Below, one piece after another: positions 1-7,942 of a stretch of DNA of 64,000 bases (position 1 is the first letter of the stretch; every line of letters starts with the position of its first letter). A program made the position numbers and the translations under genes. Origin of the DNA: Sphingopyxis sp. (GTDB lineage: Bacteria > Pseudomonadota > Alphaproteobacteria > Sphingomonadales > Sphingomonadaceae); contig NZ_JAIBES010000151.1 in assembly GCF_019459305.1 (NCBI RefSeq), forward strand, positions 18,949 through 82,948. Reading direction: 5' to 3'. A model generated the notes under the pieces. It had not been told where the DNA came from. It worked only from the letters and a program-made list of their open reading frames with translations, and searched no databases.

Positions 1-487
1 GCGACCAGCAACCGCGACGCTGTTCGCGGCGCGGCAGGCGGCGCGCGCAAAAGTCCAAGCCTTGCTTGCCGTGGCGGTGACAAGCACCGACTATGGTACG
101 ATCGGCATGGGCATCCCGGGCGACGGCATCGCGCGGACCCGGATCGAGCTGCTTCGGTTTCGCGATGTGTCGATTGCGACCTTGGCGCAACTCGCACCCG
201 AACTCGATGCGATCGATCCGACGATCCTGGCCGAGTTGGTCGAGGATGCGCATTATGCACCCTATATTGCGCGGCAAGATGCCGAACTGCGGTCGCTGGC
301 GGCCAACGAGGCGATCAGTCTTGATCCGGCGCTCGACTATGCGGCGATCGGCGGGCTGTCGCGCGAGATGGTCGAGCGGCTGGGCAAGGCGCGGCCTGAG
401 ACTCTGGGTCAGGCAGCGCGGATCGATGGGGTGACCCCGGCGGCGTTGACCGCGATCATGGTGCATAGTCGGCGGCGGGCGGCGTGA
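1..487 (+). CDS. mnmG: MnmG (GidA) C-terminal part, tRNA wobble-uridine modification enzyme
   Basis: This is the 3' end of a gene that begins left of the window; the frame is open from the first bases. About 160 residues remain. They match the helical C-terminal domain of MnmG: the stretch GLSREMVERLGKARPETLGQ and the following RIDGVTPAAL are the conserved SAM-like motif that contacts tRNA and MnmE. With MnmE the enzyme installs carboxymethylaminomethyl groups at U34 of certain tRNAs, using FAD and methylene-tetrahydrofolate. The FAD-binding part is outside the window. The order mnmG-rsmG-parA-parB is a classic origin-proximal arrangement and supports the call. Confidence 0.93.
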   Translation, partial: RPATATLFAARQAARAKVQALLAVAVTSTDYGTIGMGIPGDGIARTRIELLRFRDVSIATLAQLAPELDAIDPTILAELVEDAHYAPYIARQDAELRSLAANEAISLDPALDYAAIGGLSREMVERLGKARPETLGQAARIDGVTPAALTAIMVHSRRRAA

Positions 488-765
488 GACCGTAGCGGCA
501 GGATATTGGAACCTCACACAAAGACACAAAGACGGCGGTTTCGTCTGCGGCGGACGGTTTCGGGTATCGCGCGAAGCTTAATTCCGATGGGTGTAGTCGC
601 CGTTCGTCCCAGTATTTTTGTGTCATGGTGTGGGAAATTCATCTTGGCCCGAATACGGGCTATTTCTTGGCGCCCCTGCGCCTTTGCGTGAATTTTTATG
701 GGATCTCGCAAAGGCGCCGAAAAAGGGAACGGGGATTCCTGCTTGCGAGGGAATGACGGAATGGA
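488..765. repeat. mnmG-rsmG spacer with a long imperfect inverted repeat
   Basis: This 278-base spacer holds no convincing gene. Positions 512-535 carry two CACAAAGA-type units and positions 666-692 carry the complementary CGCCTTTGCGTGAA block. In a 21-base comparison of the left arm with the reverse complement of the right arm I count 15 matches, and every mismatch is A against G. The minus-strand transcript could therefore pair along this stretch using G-U wobbles. A second, shorter element of the same style lies downstream of parB at 3196-3267. It looks like a small interspersed hairpin repeat; whether it acts as a transcription terminator is not clear. Confidence 0.55.
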
Positions 766-1437
766 ATGTGGATGATGGACAACGGTGACACGACACTGGG
801 CAGTGAGCCGGCGGCGCGCGACTGGATCGAGGAAACCTTTGCTCCGTCAGCCGATCAATGGGCGCGGCTGGAGCGATTTGCGGCGATGCTGGTGGCCGAG
901 AGTACGCAGCAAAATCTGATCGCCGCGTCGACGATTCCGATCTTGTGGGTGCGGCATATCGCCGACAGCGCGCAGCTGCTGGCGCTCGATCGCGATCGCG
1001 ACGGGCTGTGGCTCGACCTGGGGAGCGGGCCGGGTTTGCCGGGGATCGTCGTCGCGCTGCTGCGCGAGCGGCCGATGATGCTGGTTGAATCGCGCAAGCG
1101 GCGGTGCGATTTCCTGCGCGCGGTGGTCAGCGAACTGGCGCTGGCGCATGTCGAGATCATCGAGGCGCCACTCGAACGCATCGAAACGCGCGCCGCAGCG
1201 ACGATCAGCGCGCGCGCTTTTGCGCCGCTCGATAAGCTGATCGACTTGTCCGCCCGTTTTTCCACCGAATCGACGCGCTGGCTGCTGCCAAAGGGGCGAA
1301 ATGCGGTTAAGGAACTGGCGTTGTTGCCGCAGGCATGGCAGAATCTGTTTCACGTGGAACAAAGCCTTACCGACGCCGACAGCCAGATTCTGGTCGGAAC
1401 CGGGCAAATCACGGATAAGAAGCGAGGAAAAGCATGA
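766..1437 (+). CDS. rsmG: RsmG, 16S rRNA (guanine-N7) methyltransferase
   Basis: Encodes 223 residues, a normal length for RsmG (GidB). The S-adenosylmethionine loop is visible as LDLGSGPGLPGIV around residue 83, followed by the acidic strand end MLVESRKRRCDFL typical of the family. RsmG methylates N7 of G527 of 16S rRNA. The start is uncertain between ATG codons at 766, 775 and nearby; 766 is taken. The stop overlaps the parA start by four bases (ATGA at 1434), so the genes are translationally coupled. A perfect parS centromere site lies inside the 3' part of the coding sequence, encoding part of the peptide NLFHVEQS. Confidence 0.93.
   Translation: MWMMDNGDTTLGSEPAARDWIEETFAPSADQWARLERFAAMLVAESTQQNLIAASTIPILWVRHIADSAQLLALDRDRDGLWLDLGSGPGLPGIVVALLRERPMMLVESRKRRCDFLRAVVSELALAHVEIIEAPLERIETRAAATISARAFAPLDKLIDLSARFSTESTRWLLPKGRNAVKELALLPQAWQNLFHVEQSLTDADSQILVGTGQITDKKRGKA
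1346..1361. promoter_or_regulatory. parS centromere site, ParB binding
   Basis: The 16-base sequence TGTTTCACGTGGAACA is the exact reverse complement of the canonical Bacillus parS, TGTTCCACGTGAAACA. It sits within the coding sequence of rsmG, about 85 bases before parA and 855 bases before parB. ParB-CTP loads at such sites, spreads along DNA and is moved by ParA to segregate the origin. No second full match was noticed by eye in this window; a CACGTG core at 23245 lacks the flanks. Confidence 0.93.
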
Positions 1438-2216
1438 TCCGCATTTGCGTGGCGAACCAGAAGGGCGGGGTTGGCAAGACGACGACCGCGATCAACCTGG
1501 CGACCGCACTCGCGGCGACCGGCTGGCGGACGCTGATCATCGACCTCGATCCGCAGGGCAATGCCTCGACCGGGCTGGGAATCAAGCAGGCACAGCGCGA
1601 ATATTCGAGTTACGAGCTGCTACGCGGCGATGCGACCTTGCGCGAATGCGCGATCCCGACCGCGGTGCCGCGGCTCGACATCGTGCCTGCGACGGTTGAC
1701 CTGTCGGGGGCCGAGATCGAGCTGATCGAATTTCAGGACCGGTTGCACCGGATGCAACAGGCGCTGTCGGGACCGGACGCGGCGCAGTGGGATATCTGCC
1801 TGATCGATTGCCCGCCGTCGCTGGGGATGCTGACGCTCAATGCTTTGATCGCCGCCGAATCGCTGATCGTGCCGCTGCAATGCGAATTTTTTGCGCTCGA
1901 AGGATTGAGCCAGCTGCTCACGACGGTCGAGCGGGTGCGCGAGCGTTTCAACCAGAAATTGTCGATCCTGGGCGTGGCGCTGACGATGTTCGATCGCCGC
2001 AACCGGTTGACCGATCAGGTGTCGGACGATGTGCGCGAGGTGCTTGGCCCGGTGGTTTTCGACACCGTCATCCCGCGCAACGTCCGCCTGTCCGAAGCGC
2101 CGAGCCATGGCCTACCGGCGCTGATATATGATCATCGCTGCGCCGGGTCCGCGGCGTATATCGCATTGGCGCGCGAGCTGATCGATCGCCTGCCCAACGT
2201 CCGCAAGGCTGCATAA
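1434..2216 (+). CDS. parA: ParA chromosome-partitioning ATPase
   Basis: 260 residues. It opens directly with the deviant Walker A motif KGGVGKTTTAINLA at about residue 9, followed by DLDPQGNASTGLG (Walker A') and the Walker B strand CLIDCPPSLGML near residue 123. No N-terminal DNA-binding extension is present, as expected for chromosomal ParA/Soj. It forms ATP-dependent gradients on the nucleoid and interacts with ParB bound at parS. It overlaps rsmG by 4 bases and abuts parB with no spacer, so rsmG-parA-parB form one transcription unit. Confidence 0.95.
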   Translation: MIRICVANQKGGVGKTTTAINLATALAATGWRTLIIDLDPQGNASTGLGIKQAQREYSSYELLRGDATLRECAIPTAVPRLDIVPATVDLSGAEIELIEFQDRLHRMQQALSGPDAAQWDICLIDCPPSLGMLTLNALIAAESLIVPLQCEFFALEGLSQLLTTVERVRERFNQKLSILGVALTMFDRRNRLTDQVSDDVREVLGPVVFDTVIPRNVRLSEAPSHGLPALIYDHRCAGSAAYIALARELIDRLPNVRKAA

Positions 2217-3176
2217 ATGGTTGATAAACAAGACGAAACGGGATCTTCACCAGCGCGCAAGCGCCCGTCGGGGCTGGGGCGCGGGCTGAACGCACTATTC
2301 GGCGATGTGGCGGCCGAAGCACCGGTGCTGGCGACGGCTGGAAGTGCCGCAAAGGCGGTGCCGACGGTGTCGGGCGACGCGGTGCAGCATGTACCGCTGG
2401 GGTCGATCCGCCCACTGCCCGGCCAGCCGCGGCGTCATTTCGACGACAACGCCATTTCGGAGCTTGCCGATTCGATCGGGCTGCGCGGGCTGTTGCAGCC
2501 GATCATCGTGCGCCGCGCTCCCGACGGTGACGGCTACCAGCTGGTGGCGGGCGAGCGGCGCTGGCGCGCGGCGCAGCGCGCCGGGCTTCACCAGATTCCG
2601 GCGCTGGTGCGCGAACTCGACGATGCCGCGACCTATGAAATCGCACTGGTCGAAAATATCCAGCGCCAGGACCTCAACGCCATCGAAGAAGCGGGCGCCT
2701 ATCGCCGCCTGATCGACGATTTCGGGCATAATCAGGAAGCGCTGGCCAAGCTGGTCGGCAAATCGCGCAGCCATGTCGCGAATCTGATGCGGCTGCTCGA
2801 CCTGCCCGACACGGTGCAGGCGCTGGTCGGCGACGGATCGCTGGCGATGGGGCATGCGCGGGCGCTGATCGGCGCCGAAGATGCCGAAGCGATTGCGCGG
2901 CGCGTGGTCAAGGAAGGCCTGTCGGTGCGCGCGGTCGAAGCGCTGGTGCGCGAGGGTAAGGGCGGCGGGCGCAAGGCGCCGCTGGAATATAACAGCATGG
3001 ATGGTGCCGGGCGCGACCCCGACATCGTCGCGGTCGAGCGCCACTTGTCCGAGCTGCTCGGGATTGGCGTGGCGATTCAATATGCGGGGGGCGGCAAGGG
3101 CAATCTGACGTTGAAGTTCGCGTCGCTCGATCAGCTTGATATGATTTGTCAGCGGCTGAGCGGCGAGGCGATCTGA
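2217..3176 (+). CDS. parB: ParB chromosome-partitioning protein (CTPase, parS binding)
   Basis: 319 residues. The N-terminal RPSGLGRGLNALFGD segment is the conserved ParA-stimulating peptide. The ParB/Srx CTP-binding core carries GERRWRAAQRAGL near residue 110 and the ENIQRQDLNAIEEA stretch near 144. A helix-turn-helix follows (LAKLVGKSRSHVANLMRLL), and the last 40 or so residues form the dimerisation domain. The ATG begins on the base after the parA stop. A parS target lies upstream in rsmG. Confidence 0.95.
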   Translation: MVDKQDETGSSPARKRPSGLGRGLNALFGDVAAEAPVLATAGSAAKAVPTVSGDAVQHVPLGSIRPLPGQPRRHFDDNAISELADSIGLRGLLQPIIVRRAPDGDGYQLVAGERRWRAAQRAGLHQIPALVRELDDAATYEIALVENIQRQDLNAIEEAGAYRRLIDDFGHNQEALAKLVGKSRSHVANLMRLLDLPDTVQALVGDGSLAMGHARALIGAEDAEAIARRVVKEGLSVRAVEALVREGKGGGRKAPLEYNSMDGAGRDPDIVAVERHLSELLGIGVAIQYAGGGKGNLTLKFASLDQLDMICQRLSGEAI

Positions 3177-3537
3177 TCCGCTTCAGTTGCTATTTGATTC
3201 GCACAGAGGTCGCAGAGGACGCAGAGAGATGATTTCAGATTCTCTGCGGCCTCTGCGCGAAATCCTCCTTTCACCGATTCGAGCTGGCGCCGCGCACTTA
3301 ATTTGTGCCAGTCCGGGCCGTTAAAGACAGACAAGCGGTCCCCACGACCGTCTCAACATCAGGCTAAAACCCTGATTTAACTCGCTTACCACGGGTAAGG
3401 CGGGCCAATTCCTACTGCGCCGTTAACCAAGCTTGCTGGCAAAAGCTGAACCTGTCGTCCGTTAAACAAGTCATCGAATGGGGTGGGAAATCCATTCGCG
3501 TTTCGACAATCAGTTTTCGAATTAAGGGACCAAACAT
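3177..3537. other. Non-coding region: repeat hairpin and structured leader before the fimbrial subunit gene
   Basis: No gene is seen here. At 3196-3267 lies a hairpin repeat built from CGCAGAGG units: TTCGCACAGAGGTCGCAGAG on the left matches the reverse complement of the right arm at 18 of 20 positions, both mismatches being transitions. Further right are short stem-loops: ATCAGG/CCTGAT at 3358-3376, CTTACC/GGTAAG at 3385-3399, and GAATGG/CCATTC close to 3476-3497. They lie in what is probably the promoter and 5' leader of the gene at 3538. The function is unknown; the first element could end the parB transcript. Confidence 0.5.
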
Positions 3538-4035
3538 ATGCGCAAATTTGGAATGAAGCGCGCCATCGTCGGCGCCGCGATTGCTGCTCTCGCGCTGAAC
3601 GCCCCGGCGGCGCATGCGGCTTCGGCAACGGGTACGGCCACGGCCAAGATCCTTCGTCAGATCACGCTGACCAACACCAGCGCCCTGCAATATGCGACGA
3701 TCATCAGCGGTGCGTCGGCCTCGACGGTCGCGGTTTCGACTGCCGGTGTCCGTACTTGCGGTGCAACCCTGAGCTGTCTTGGTACGGCGACCGCCGCCAG
3801 CTTCGACGTTGAAGGCACCGAGGGCGCCGTGGTCCTCGTCGGTGGCGATTCCAGTGTTTCGCTCGCCGGCTCGCTCGGCGGCACGATGACCTCGTCGCTG
3901 ACCTACTCGGCGGCGAACATCACGCTCGGCGCGACGGGCGGCAGCTTTCAGGTCGGCGGCACGCTGAGCGTCGGCGCCAACCAGGCGGCGGGCGATTATA
4001 CCGGCACGTTCAACGTGACTGCCGACTACCAATAA
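3538..4035 (+). CDS. DUF4402-type secreted fimbrial-like subunit
   Basis: 165 residues with a clear Sec signal peptide: a basic start MRKFGMKR, a hydrophobic core and a predicted cut after APAAHA (residue 27). The mature part is rich in Thr, Ser, Ala and Gly, has alternating beta-strand character and holds two close cysteines (TCGATLSC) that could form a disulphide. It ends in GTFNVTADYQ, a final strand of the type seen in DUF4402 and related chaperone-usher subunits. The start has AAGGGA upstream. A chaperone and an usher-like gene follow, and a strong terminator separates them, so this is likely the major, highly expressed subunit of a surface fibre. Assignment rests on composition, ending and context. 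Confidence 0.75.
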   Translation: MRKFGMKRAIVGAAIAALALNAPAAHAASATGTATAKILRQITLTNTSALQYATIISGASASTVAVSTAGVRTCGATLSCLGTATAASFDVEGTEGAVVLVGGDSSVSLAGSLGGTMTSSLTYSAANITLGATGGSFQVGGTLSVGANQAAGDYTGTFNVTADYQ

Positions 4036-4047
4036 GTTGGGGGATAT

Positions 4048-4111
4048 GGCGGGCTGAATAGCCCGCCAGCCAATCAAGGGGTCGCCCGGCGCAGGTCTGG
4101 CGACCCCTTTT
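4048..4111 (+). terminator. Two consecutive hairpins, second a rho-independent terminator
   Basis: The first stem is GGCGGGCT (4048-4055) with AGCCCGCC (4060-4067) around a four-base loop. The second is GGGGTCGCC (4078-4086) with GGCGACCCC (4099-4107), followed directly by TTTT. The second has the form of an intrinsic terminator. It sits between the subunit gene and the chaperone gene, so only read-through would reach the chaperone and usher, or a separate promoter in 4112-4248 serves them. Confidence 0.82.
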
Positions 4112-4248
4112 CTATGCGCGGCGTCCAAGTGATGGACATGCAAGTGACGGCCATGGTTAGCAAAATATCAACCATGTTGGCGCAGGCAGGATGCGACCAT
4201 CGGAAGGGTGTGGGCCTTTCCGGACAAACGATTGTGGGGATCGTATCC

Positions 4249-5079
4249 ATGCTACGCTTTTTCAAAGGCTTCGGCCTGCTTTCTGTCGTTTTGCTCGGCG
4301 TCGTGACGGAGCCGGTTCAGGCAGCGGGCGACCTGCTCGTCGCGCCGACGCGCGTCGTGCTCGACGGTTCGCGCGGGACCGAGGTGGTGCTGAACAATAT
4401 CGGCGCCGAGCCCGCGACCTATCGTATCAGCCTCGAGATCAAGCGGATGACCGCGGTCGGCGGGCTCGACGAGATCACCGAGGAGGACGCCACCCCGGCC
4501 GAGCGCACCGCGCTCGGCATGATCGCGTTCAGCCCGCGCCGCGTCACCCTGCCGCCCAATCAGCCGCAGGTGATCCGCGTCGGGGTGCGGATTCCCGAAG
4601 GCACGCCGCCAGGCGAATATCGCGCGCATATGTTGTTTCGCGCCGTCCCCGATGCGGCCGCCGCGGTGGCCGCCGATGCCGCCAAGCCCGCGGCGACGGG
4701 CGTGTCGATTGCGCTGATCCCGATTTACGGCATCACCATCCCGGTGATCGTCCGCGTTGGCGATCTCGGCGCCGAGGCGGTGATCGGCGACGCATGGGTC
4801 GCCGAGACGCCCGACGGCCCGGCGTTCAATTTCGGGCTGACGCGGACGGGCAACCGCTCGGTCTATGGCGATATCGAGGTCACGCGGCCGGGGGCGAGCG
4901 AGCCGTTGCTGCGCGCGCGCGGCATCGCGGTCTATCCTGAGGTTGGCGCGCGCGAGGTTTCGCTGCGCGTCCCACCCGAACTCGCCGCCAAGCTGAAAGG
5001 CCCGGTGCGCATCCGCTATACCGAGGACCGCGAAATCGGTGGCGGCACGATCGACGAGGCCGAGCGGGTGGTGAAGTGA
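4249..5079 (+). CDS. PapD-like periplasmic fimbrial chaperone
   Basis: 276 residues from the ATG at 4249. This start is chosen because the signal peptide begins there (MLRFFKGFGLLSVVLLG, cut after EPVQA at residue 25) and GTGGGG lies about eight bases before it; the frame is open further upstream to 4114 without a signal sequence. The mature protein starts with the first Ig-like domain (LLVAPTRVVLDGSRGTEVVL). It also shows FSPRRVTLPPNQPQVIRVGV, the family signature where subunit strands are donated. It would escort the subunit from the Sec channel to the usher-like protein encoded 30 bases downstream. Confidence 0.85.
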   Translation: MLRFFKGFGLLSVVLLGVVTEPVQAAGDLLVAPTRVVLDGSRGTEVVLNNIGAEPATYRISLEIKRMTAVGGLDEITEEDATPAERTALGMIAFSPRRVTLPPNQPQVIRVGVRIPEGTPPGEYRAHMLFRAVPDAAAAVAADAAKPAATGVSIALIPIYGITIPVIVRVGDLGAEAVIGDAWVAETPDGPAFNFGLTRTGNRSVYGDIEVTRPGASEPLLRARGIAVYPEVGAREVSLRVPPELAAKLKGPVRIRYTEDREIGGGTIDEAERVVK

Positions 5080-5109
5080 CGGTTTAAGGACGGGGCGAAA
5101 GCCAAAGCC

Positions 5110-7896
5110 GTGATCCGCGCGGCGCTGACCCGATGGAAACCGGCGATCCTTGCCGGACTGGCGCTGGTGGGATTGGTTCCCGCTGGCGCTCAGGCCGTTG
5201 ATAAAGCGCCGGTTTCGCTGGCGGCCGACAACTGGGCGCCGAACGAAGACGACAGCTGGCTGTTCGACATGCGGTCGGGGCAATATCGGCTCGGCGACGG
5301 GGTGCGCGGGTACCAGACGCCGCAAGGGATTTGCGTCGACCTGGCCGATGTCGTGCTCGCGCTCGACCTGGCGGTGCGTGTCGACAAGAAGTTGCGCCGC
5401 GCAACCGGCTGGGTGTTCGACGAGCGGCGCAGCCTGATGATCGACCGTAGTGCGGGCGAAGTGCGCGCGGGCAGCCAGAGTTTCCGGCTCTCCGCACAGA
5501 TGATCCGCGACACGCCCGCGGGCTGGTGCGTCGATCTCGATAGTTTGAACGCCTGGCTGGGGGTGCCGATCGTCGCCGACCTGTCGAACGCGGTGCTGCG
5601 AATCGAATCGAAGGATAAGCTGCCGTTCCAGCTCGCCGCCGAACGGCGCGCGCGCGCGGCGGGGATCAGGCCGCAGGCGAAATTCGACCTCGCCAGCCTG
5701 CCGCAGGCGTCGCGGCCGTATCAGGCATGGGCGACGCCGTCGGTCGATGTCGTTGCGTCGGCCGGGTTCGTGTCGGACAAGCGCGGCGGTTCCTATATCC
5801 AGGGGCGCTACGAGGTTTTTGCGGCGGGCGAGGTGCTGGGGCAGAGTTTCGACGCGCGGCTGTCGTCTGACAATGAAGGGGTACCCGACAGCCTGCGGAT
5901 GCGGCTGTATCGCACCGATCCCGAGGGGCGGCTGCTCGGGCCGCTGAAGGCGACGCATTATGCGGTCGGCGATGTCAGCCTGCTGGCGACAGGCGCGGTC
6001 GCGTCGTCGGCGCCCGGACGCGGCGCGGTGGTGACCAATCGCCCGATCGAACGCCCCGACAGTTTCGACAAAACGACCTTCCGCGGCGATCTGCCATCCG
6101 GGTGGGACGCCGAACTCTATCGCAATGGTCAATTGCTGGCGTTCACCAGCCCCAATGGCGATGGTCGCTATGAATTTCTCGACGTGCCGCTGCAATATGG
6201 ATCAAACCGCTTCGAAATCGTGCTTTATGGTCCGCAGGGCCAAATCCGGCGCGAAATCAAACAGGTGCAGGTGGGGATGGATTCGATCCCGCCTCAGCAG
6301 ACCTGGTATTGGGCGGGGTTCGCGCAGGAAAATGCAGACCTGATCGAGTTCGGCGGTCGGCGGCGTGGGCCGTTCCGGCGCGGCTGGCGCGGGACGCTGG
6401 GGCTCGAGCGCGGGCTCGATACGCGCACGTCGGTCGCGGCTCATGCCCACAGCCTGATGATCGAGGACGTCCGGCGCAATTATGCCGAGGTGGCGCTGCG
6501 CCGCTCGATCGGGCCGACCTTGCTCGAAGTCGGCGCCTCCCAAGCCGACGATGGCGGTGGTGCGGTGCGCGCGAGTTGGCTCGCGGCGTCCGGCGAAACC
6601 TATGTCCGCGCCGATGCGATGCGCGGCTGGAACGATTTTGTTTCGGACCGTTTTATAAGCAATATCAATGGTCTCTATTCGATCTCGGTCGATCAATCGG
6701 TCAAACTGGGACAGACCGTGCTGCCGCTCCACTTCGATGTTCGCCATATCGAACGACGGTCGGGGATCGATAATATCGAGGCCAGCGCACGCGCGTCGGC
6801 GAGTTTCCGGGCGCTGACCTTTACCGGCCAGCTCGACTGGAGCCGCACCAAGGCGCCGATCGGCCCAGACCCGCCCGACAATCTGACCGCCAGCCTGCTC
6901 GCCAATGCCCGGATCGGGCGCGTCCGCCTGCGTGGTGAGGCGCGCTTTGCGCTGTCGGGCGACAGCAGCGATACGCGCGTGGCGCTGGTCGGCGAATGGG
7001 CGGGCGCCGGACGATCTGGGGGCGACGCCGAATGGCGCGCCGAGCTCGGCTATGATCGCGGGCTCGAACGCGCGCGCGTTGGCGCCGGATATACACGCCG
7101 TTTCAATCGCATGCAGCTGAGCGGCTTTGGCGAAGTGGCGAGCGATGGATCGCTCGCGGCGTCGCTGTCGCTCGCCTTCAGCCTGGGAGCAAAGCCGAAC
7201 GGGGGCTGGCGCGTGTCGAGCGAAAAGCTCGCAAGCCGCGGCCAGGTGATCGCCGACGTGTGGATGGACGATAATGGCGATGGCGTCCGCCAGCCGAGCG
7301 AAGCGGCGCTGGCGGGGGTGCCGCTGACCGCGGGCCATGCCAATATCGAACAAGCGACCGGCAAGGATGGTCAGGGGACGATCGACGGTCTCGAACCCTT
7401 CCGCCCGGTGCTGATCGGCATCGACGCCGGTAGCCTGCCCGATCCCTATGTTCAGCCCGCACTGCCGGGCGTGGTGGTCACGCCGCGACCCGGCGTTGCG
7501 ACGCGGGTCGCCCTGCCGATGGTTGCGGCGGGCGAAATCGAAGGAACCCTGCGCCGCGACGGCGGCAACCCGATCGAGGGGCTGAGCCTCGAGCTGATCG
7601 ACGCCGAAGGGCGCGTGCGCGCCACGACGCTGACCGAGTTCGATGGCTATTTCCTGTTCGAAGGGGTCGCTTACGGGCGCTACACGGTGCGGCTGGGCAA
7701 AGCTTCGGCGGCGGCACTGCGGCTGGACGGCGATTTCGCGATTGCCGCGGTGCCGGGCAAGGCAACCCCGCGGGTACGGCTGGGGACGCTGGCGCTGAAG
7801 CCGCTGCTGCGCGATGTCGCGCTGCAGGATGACGCGGTGACAGGCGACGGCAATAGCGCGCGCGGGCCGCCGGGTTTAGGGGATGGAGGATTATAG
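5110..7896 (+). CDS. Usher-like outer-membrane protein with C-terminal regulatory-type beta domains
   Basis: 928 residues from a GTG start; signal peptide MIRAALTRWKPAILAGLALV ending near AGAQA. Residues 325-385 resemble the plug/middle domain of pilus ushers (ELYRNGQLLAF, then YEFLDVPLQYGSNRFEIVLY). About residues 390-700 are alternating amphipathic strands with aromatic residues, fitting a beta-barrel. Near residue 713 is DVWMDDNGDGVRQPSEAALA, like the calcium-binding SdrD-B repeat. Near 808-880 is a carboxypeptidase-regulatory-like domain (GEIEGTLRRDGGNPIEGLSL, then TEFDGYFLFEGVAYGRYTV). The architecture differs from FimD/PapC but fits the non-classical ushers paired with DUF4402 subunits. 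It probably secretes the subunit and may present it at the surface. Confidence 0.72.
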   Translation: MIRAALTRWKPAILAGLALVGLVPAGAQAVDKAPVSLAADNWAPNEDDSWLFDMRSGQYRLGDGVRGYQTPQGICVDLADVVLALDLAVRVDKKLRRATGWVFDERRSLMIDRSAGEVRAGSQSFRLSAQMIRDTPAGWCVDLDSLNAWLGVPIVADLSNAVLRIESKDKLPFQLAAERRARAAGIRPQAKFDLASLPQASRPYQAWATPSVDVVASAGFVSDKRGGSYIQGRYEVFAAGEVLGQSFDARLSSDNEGVPDSLRMRLYRTDPEGRLLGPLKATHYAVGDVSLLATGAVASSAPGRGAVVTNRPIERPDSFDKTTFRGDLPSGWDAELYRNGQLLAFTSPNGDGRYEFLDVPLQYGSNRFEIVLYGPQGQIRREIKQVQVGMDSIPPQQTWYWAGFAQENADLIEFGGRRRGPFRRGWRGTLGLERGLDTRTSVAAHAHSLMIEDVRRNYAEVALRRSIGPTLLEVGASQADDGGGAVRASWLAASGETYVRADAMRGWNDFVSDRFISNINGLYSISVDQSVKLGQTVLPLHFDVRHIERRSGIDNIEASARASASFRALTFTGQLDWSRTKAPIGPDPPDNLTASLLANARIGRVRLRGEARFALSGDSSDTRVALVGEWAGAGRSGGDAEWRAELGYDRGLERARVGAGYTRRFNRMQLSGFGEVASDGSLAASLSLAFSLGAKPNGGWRVSSEKLASRGQVIADVWMDDNGDGVRQPSEAALAGVPLTAGHANIEQATGKDGQGTIDGLEPFRPVLIGIDAGSLPDPYVQPALPGVVVTPRPGVATRVALPMVAAGEIEGTLRRDGGNPIEGLSLELIDAEGRVRATTLTEFDGYFLFEGVAYGRYTVRLGKASAAALRLDGDFAIAAVPGKATPRVRLGTLALKPLLRDVALQDDAVTGDGNSARGPPGLGDGGL

Positions 7897-7942
7897 CAGT
7901 ATATCGGTGGATTGGGCATGGGTAACAGCGTTATGCCCTTGC

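Noticed and set aside
4252..6195. Open frame of 647 codons on the minus strand
   Set aside because: It lies antisense to the chaperone and usher genes, which have signal peptides and family motifs; its own sequence is Arg/His-rich as expected of a GC-rich shadow.
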